Positions 62,152 through 64,000 of a DNA stretch of 64,000 nt are shown here, in pieces (the stretch's first letter is position 1; the number at the start of each line of letters is the position of its first letter). Source of the DNA: JANQRX01 sp963663975 (GTDB lineage Bacteria > Pseudomonadota > Alphaproteobacteria > Rhizobiales > Kaistiaceae); NCBI GenBank assembly GCA_963663975.2, contig CAXXRA010000006.1, positions 445,909 through 509,908 of the forward strand, given 5' to 3'. The notes under the pieces were generated by a model. That model was not told the DNA's origin. It saw only the letters and a program-made list of their open reading frames with translations, and ran no database searches. The position numbers and the translations under genes were made by a program.

Positions 62152-64000
62152 AGGGTCGCCCTCCAGCCCTGGTGCTCGTTTTTCTCCGGTCCGGTTTGCG
62201 AGGGAAGATTTGCGTCCTTTGCGTCCGCACCGTCCGTATTAGCGGATTTCAAAGGTTTGGCGCGGACGGTCGAGCCGGCTTCCGTGCCGAAATCGTCTCC
62301 CTTACCGTCCGCAAGCTCTCCAACCGTCCGCCACTTGTTTTCCGCGAATGCGTTGGTTCCATTGCCTTTCGGTGGGTTCGCGGACGATGCGGACGGTGCG
62401 GACGGTTGCAGCCCGCGATAATCCGGGCCGCCGGAATTTCCTCCGGCCTTGATGTGAATGATCCTGGTACGCGCCCGGCCTTCCTTGACGTGGTCGATCT
62501 CAATGCCGATCTTGCGCAGGAAGGTCGCGGCCTGACGGAGGCGTCCGGACAATGCCCGAGGGCTGGCGGGCCAGGTCTTGGACTTGGCGACACGCTCCCC
62601 GGCTGATTCGGCAAGGGCGCCCAGAAGATCCGTTGCCGTGCCCGTCCACCCCGTCCGCGCCTCCATCACCGCGCGGACAGCGGCCGCGACCGGATCGGCC
62701 TCGATCACGTTATCGACTACCTCGCTCCGGTTGCCACAATAGGCCGACCAGAAGGTGCCGGCGGGCCAGATGGCGGTCTCGCAGGCCGATGCCCACAAGG
62801 CGAAATCCGCCATTCGGGGCAACCGTTCCAGCGTTATATCGGGGAGCATCTTCAGGCCCTGAACCGCCGCGTCGAGCAGCGCGCCCAGAATGCGCGGACG
62901 CTCGGCGTCGAACGCGGCCCACAATTCCGCCTCGGAGCGGCGTTGCTCCTCTGGGATGGCCTCCAGGGTCAGGAACACCGCCCGGTCGGCCAGATCGGGC
63001 CGGGTCACAGTGTCCTCGATGCCGTTCAGGATCACTGGGCGGGCCGCGTCGAACAGTACCTCGTCCTGGTCGGTGTAGAGCTGTCGAACGGCGAAACCAC
63101 CGCCGGTGGCCAGCCGGCAGAGCGTATCTGATATCCAGGACGGTAATCCCGAGACGTTGTCGAAGGCCAACACATGACCATTGCTGGCGGCGATAAACAG
63201 ATCGCGGTCCTCTCGCGGTAGGGCGCGCAAGGGAGCCGTATTCGGATCGAGCAGCGATCGCAGAATGGCTGAGAAGGTGGACTTGGCCGAACCCTGCTCA
63301 CCCGACAGCACGATCATGGGATAGGGACCGCGATCGCGAAGCACGGCCAACGCCCAGGCAACCACGAGCACGAAATCCGTATCCGATTGCAAGTTGAGGA
63401 AGGATCGCAGGGTCTCGACCGAGCCGCCCGGTGCGGGAACCGGCAAAGGCTGCATCCCGGCGGCGCGACGGAACCGCACCGGAGGGCTTTCGACCACGCG
63501 CCATCCGGTCGTGGTGATTTCGATGGCGCGCCAAGCCTCGTCACCGAGGTCGAGATAGAGGCTCCCGTCGATCCCGCCGACGCGGATGTAAACCGGCCGT
63601 TCCGGGGCGTCGAAGTGAGCCTTCGCCTCGACCACGTTTAGCGCCGATTGCAGCGCCTCCGAACTTGGTGCGCCATCCGTCGTCTCGTAGAATTGCCGCG
63701 CCAGCCACCGCTTGAACCCCTTGGTGCGAACGGGCCAGGTTTCCCGGTGACCGTTGATGTCGAGGTCGGCGAAGGCGGTACCGTCGGCGGAATGGAATAA
63801 CTCGGCGGCCTCGGCAAGGTCGATCAGGATGTCGGCCTGAGTCGGTCTCCGCCCGCCGTCGCCGCTTTCCTCCATACTTGCCTTGTCGAGGGCGGTGACA
63901 CGGCATCCGGCTTTCTTCAACTGTACCCGTAGAGCCTCGAAGCCGGCCCGATCCTCTTTTTTCATCGCCGAGATCCGCTCCAACACCTCGGGTGCGAACG
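62148..64000 (-). CDS. Primase/helicase-like ATP-binding protein, 5' end beyond the window
   Basis: The open frame continues past base 64000 (FAPEVLERISAMKKEDRAGF at the right edge), so the N-terminal part is missing; at least 617 residues are visible. The Walker A is IVLSGEQGSAKSTFSAILRS, followed by HVLAFDNVSGLPSWISD and PVILNGIEDTVTRPDLADRA, matching the ATPase core of D5-like or DUF-type replicative helicases of integrated elements. The C-terminal 100 residues are disordered and polar. It heads the operon with the TubC-like gene. Confidence 0.8.
   Translation of the reverse strand, partial: FAPEVLERISAMKKEDRAGFEALRVQLKKAGCRVTALDKASMEESGDGGRRPTQADILIDLAEAAELFHSADGTAFADLDINGHRETWPVRTKGFKRWLARQFYETTDGAPSSEALQSALNVVEAKAHFDAPERPVYIRVGGIDGSLYLDLGDEAWRAIEITTTGWRVVESPPVRFRRAAGMQPLPVPAPGGSVETLRSFLNLQSDTDFVLVVAWALAVLRDRGPYPMIVLSGEQGSAKSTFSAILRSLLDPNTAPLRALPREDRDLFIAASNGHVLAFDNVSGLPSWISDTLCRLATGGGFAVRQLYTDQDEVLFDAARPVILNGIEDTVTRPDLADRAVFLTLEAIPEEQRRSEAELWAAFDAERPRILGALLDAAVQGLKMLPDITLERLPRMADFALWASACETAIWPAGTFWSAYCGNRSEVVDNVIEADPVAAAVRAVMEARTGWTGTATDLLGALAESAGERVAKSKTWPASPRALSGRLRQAATFLRKIGIEIDHVKEGRARTRIIHIKAGGNSGGPDYRGLQPSAPSASSANPPKGNGTNAFAENKWRTVGELADGKGDDFGTEAGSTVRAKPLKSANTDGADAKDANLPSQTGPEKNEHQGWRATL

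Overview
The window is about 64 kb of high-GC DNA from an alphaproteobacterium. The evidence is a circularly permuted two-piece tmRNA (minus strand, about 33355-33670) next to sspB, an FtsZ ending in the alphaproteobacterial-type C-terminal peptide, a BA14K-family protein, and the gene order murG-murC-murB-ddl-ftsQ-ftsA-ftsZ-lpxC. The genus cannot be fixed from the sequence alone.

Layout. 1-13.9 kb: the dcw cell-wall and division cluster (end of murG, murC, murB, ddl, ftsQ, ftsA, ftsZ), then lpxC, bamD, recN and ligA, all on the plus strand and mostly with 4-base start/stop overlaps. 13.9-22 kb, minus strand: M24 aminopeptidase P, prmA, a UvrD/PcrA helicase, a frameshifted ClC chloride channel and an EamA-type exporter. 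22-25.5 kb: an FAD-linked oxidase gene (GlcD/D-lactate dehydrogenase type) cut in two by a 1989-bp IS1595-family element with 26-bp perfect inverted repeats, an exact 8-bp target duplication and two passenger genes. 25.5-31 kb: one very long AsmA-family gene with an alanine-rich coiled-coil tail that appears to start at CTG. 30.9-33.7 kb, minus strand: ssrA (split tmRNA), sspB, fumC and a ribbon-helix-helix protein. 33.9-40.3 kb, plus strand: Bcr/CflA-type MFS exporter, thyA-folA, hflK-hflC and a DegP-type protease. 40.3-42 kb: an IS5-family copy abutting a doubly frameshifted serB, then miaA. 43-52 kb: branched-chain amino-acid biosynthesis. A leader peptide rich in Ile/Val codons with a terminator precedes ilvB-ilvN, ilvC has a strong terminator, and leuA is preceded by a leader peptide with nine Leu codons. 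A split LysE-type exporter, a DUF2461 protein, a BA14K protein, a PhzF protein and a small membrane protein lie among them. 52.7-54.4 kb: MscS channel and a Crp/Fnr regulator.

54.8-64 kb: a tRNA-Lys(CTT) followed at once by a catalytic-domain-only tyrosine recombinase, an HNH nuclease, a large-terminase gene with a frameshift, a low-GC cargo gene, an IS256-family insertion with an 8-bp target duplication, IS-end-like repeats, and a primase/helicase operon that runs off the window. This looks like a decaying prophage or integrative element in the tRNA gene.

How the genes work together. The left half is essential envelope, division and repair machinery. The ssrA-sspB pair would tag stalled proteins and deliver them to ClpXP. 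The ilv and leu genes appear to be controlled by ribosome-mediated attenuation. Three insertion sequences, a family of palindromic MITE-like repeats and at least eight unexplained frame breaks mark recent disturbance. The frame breaks are mostly single-base losses, so some may be assembly errors rather than true pseudogenes.
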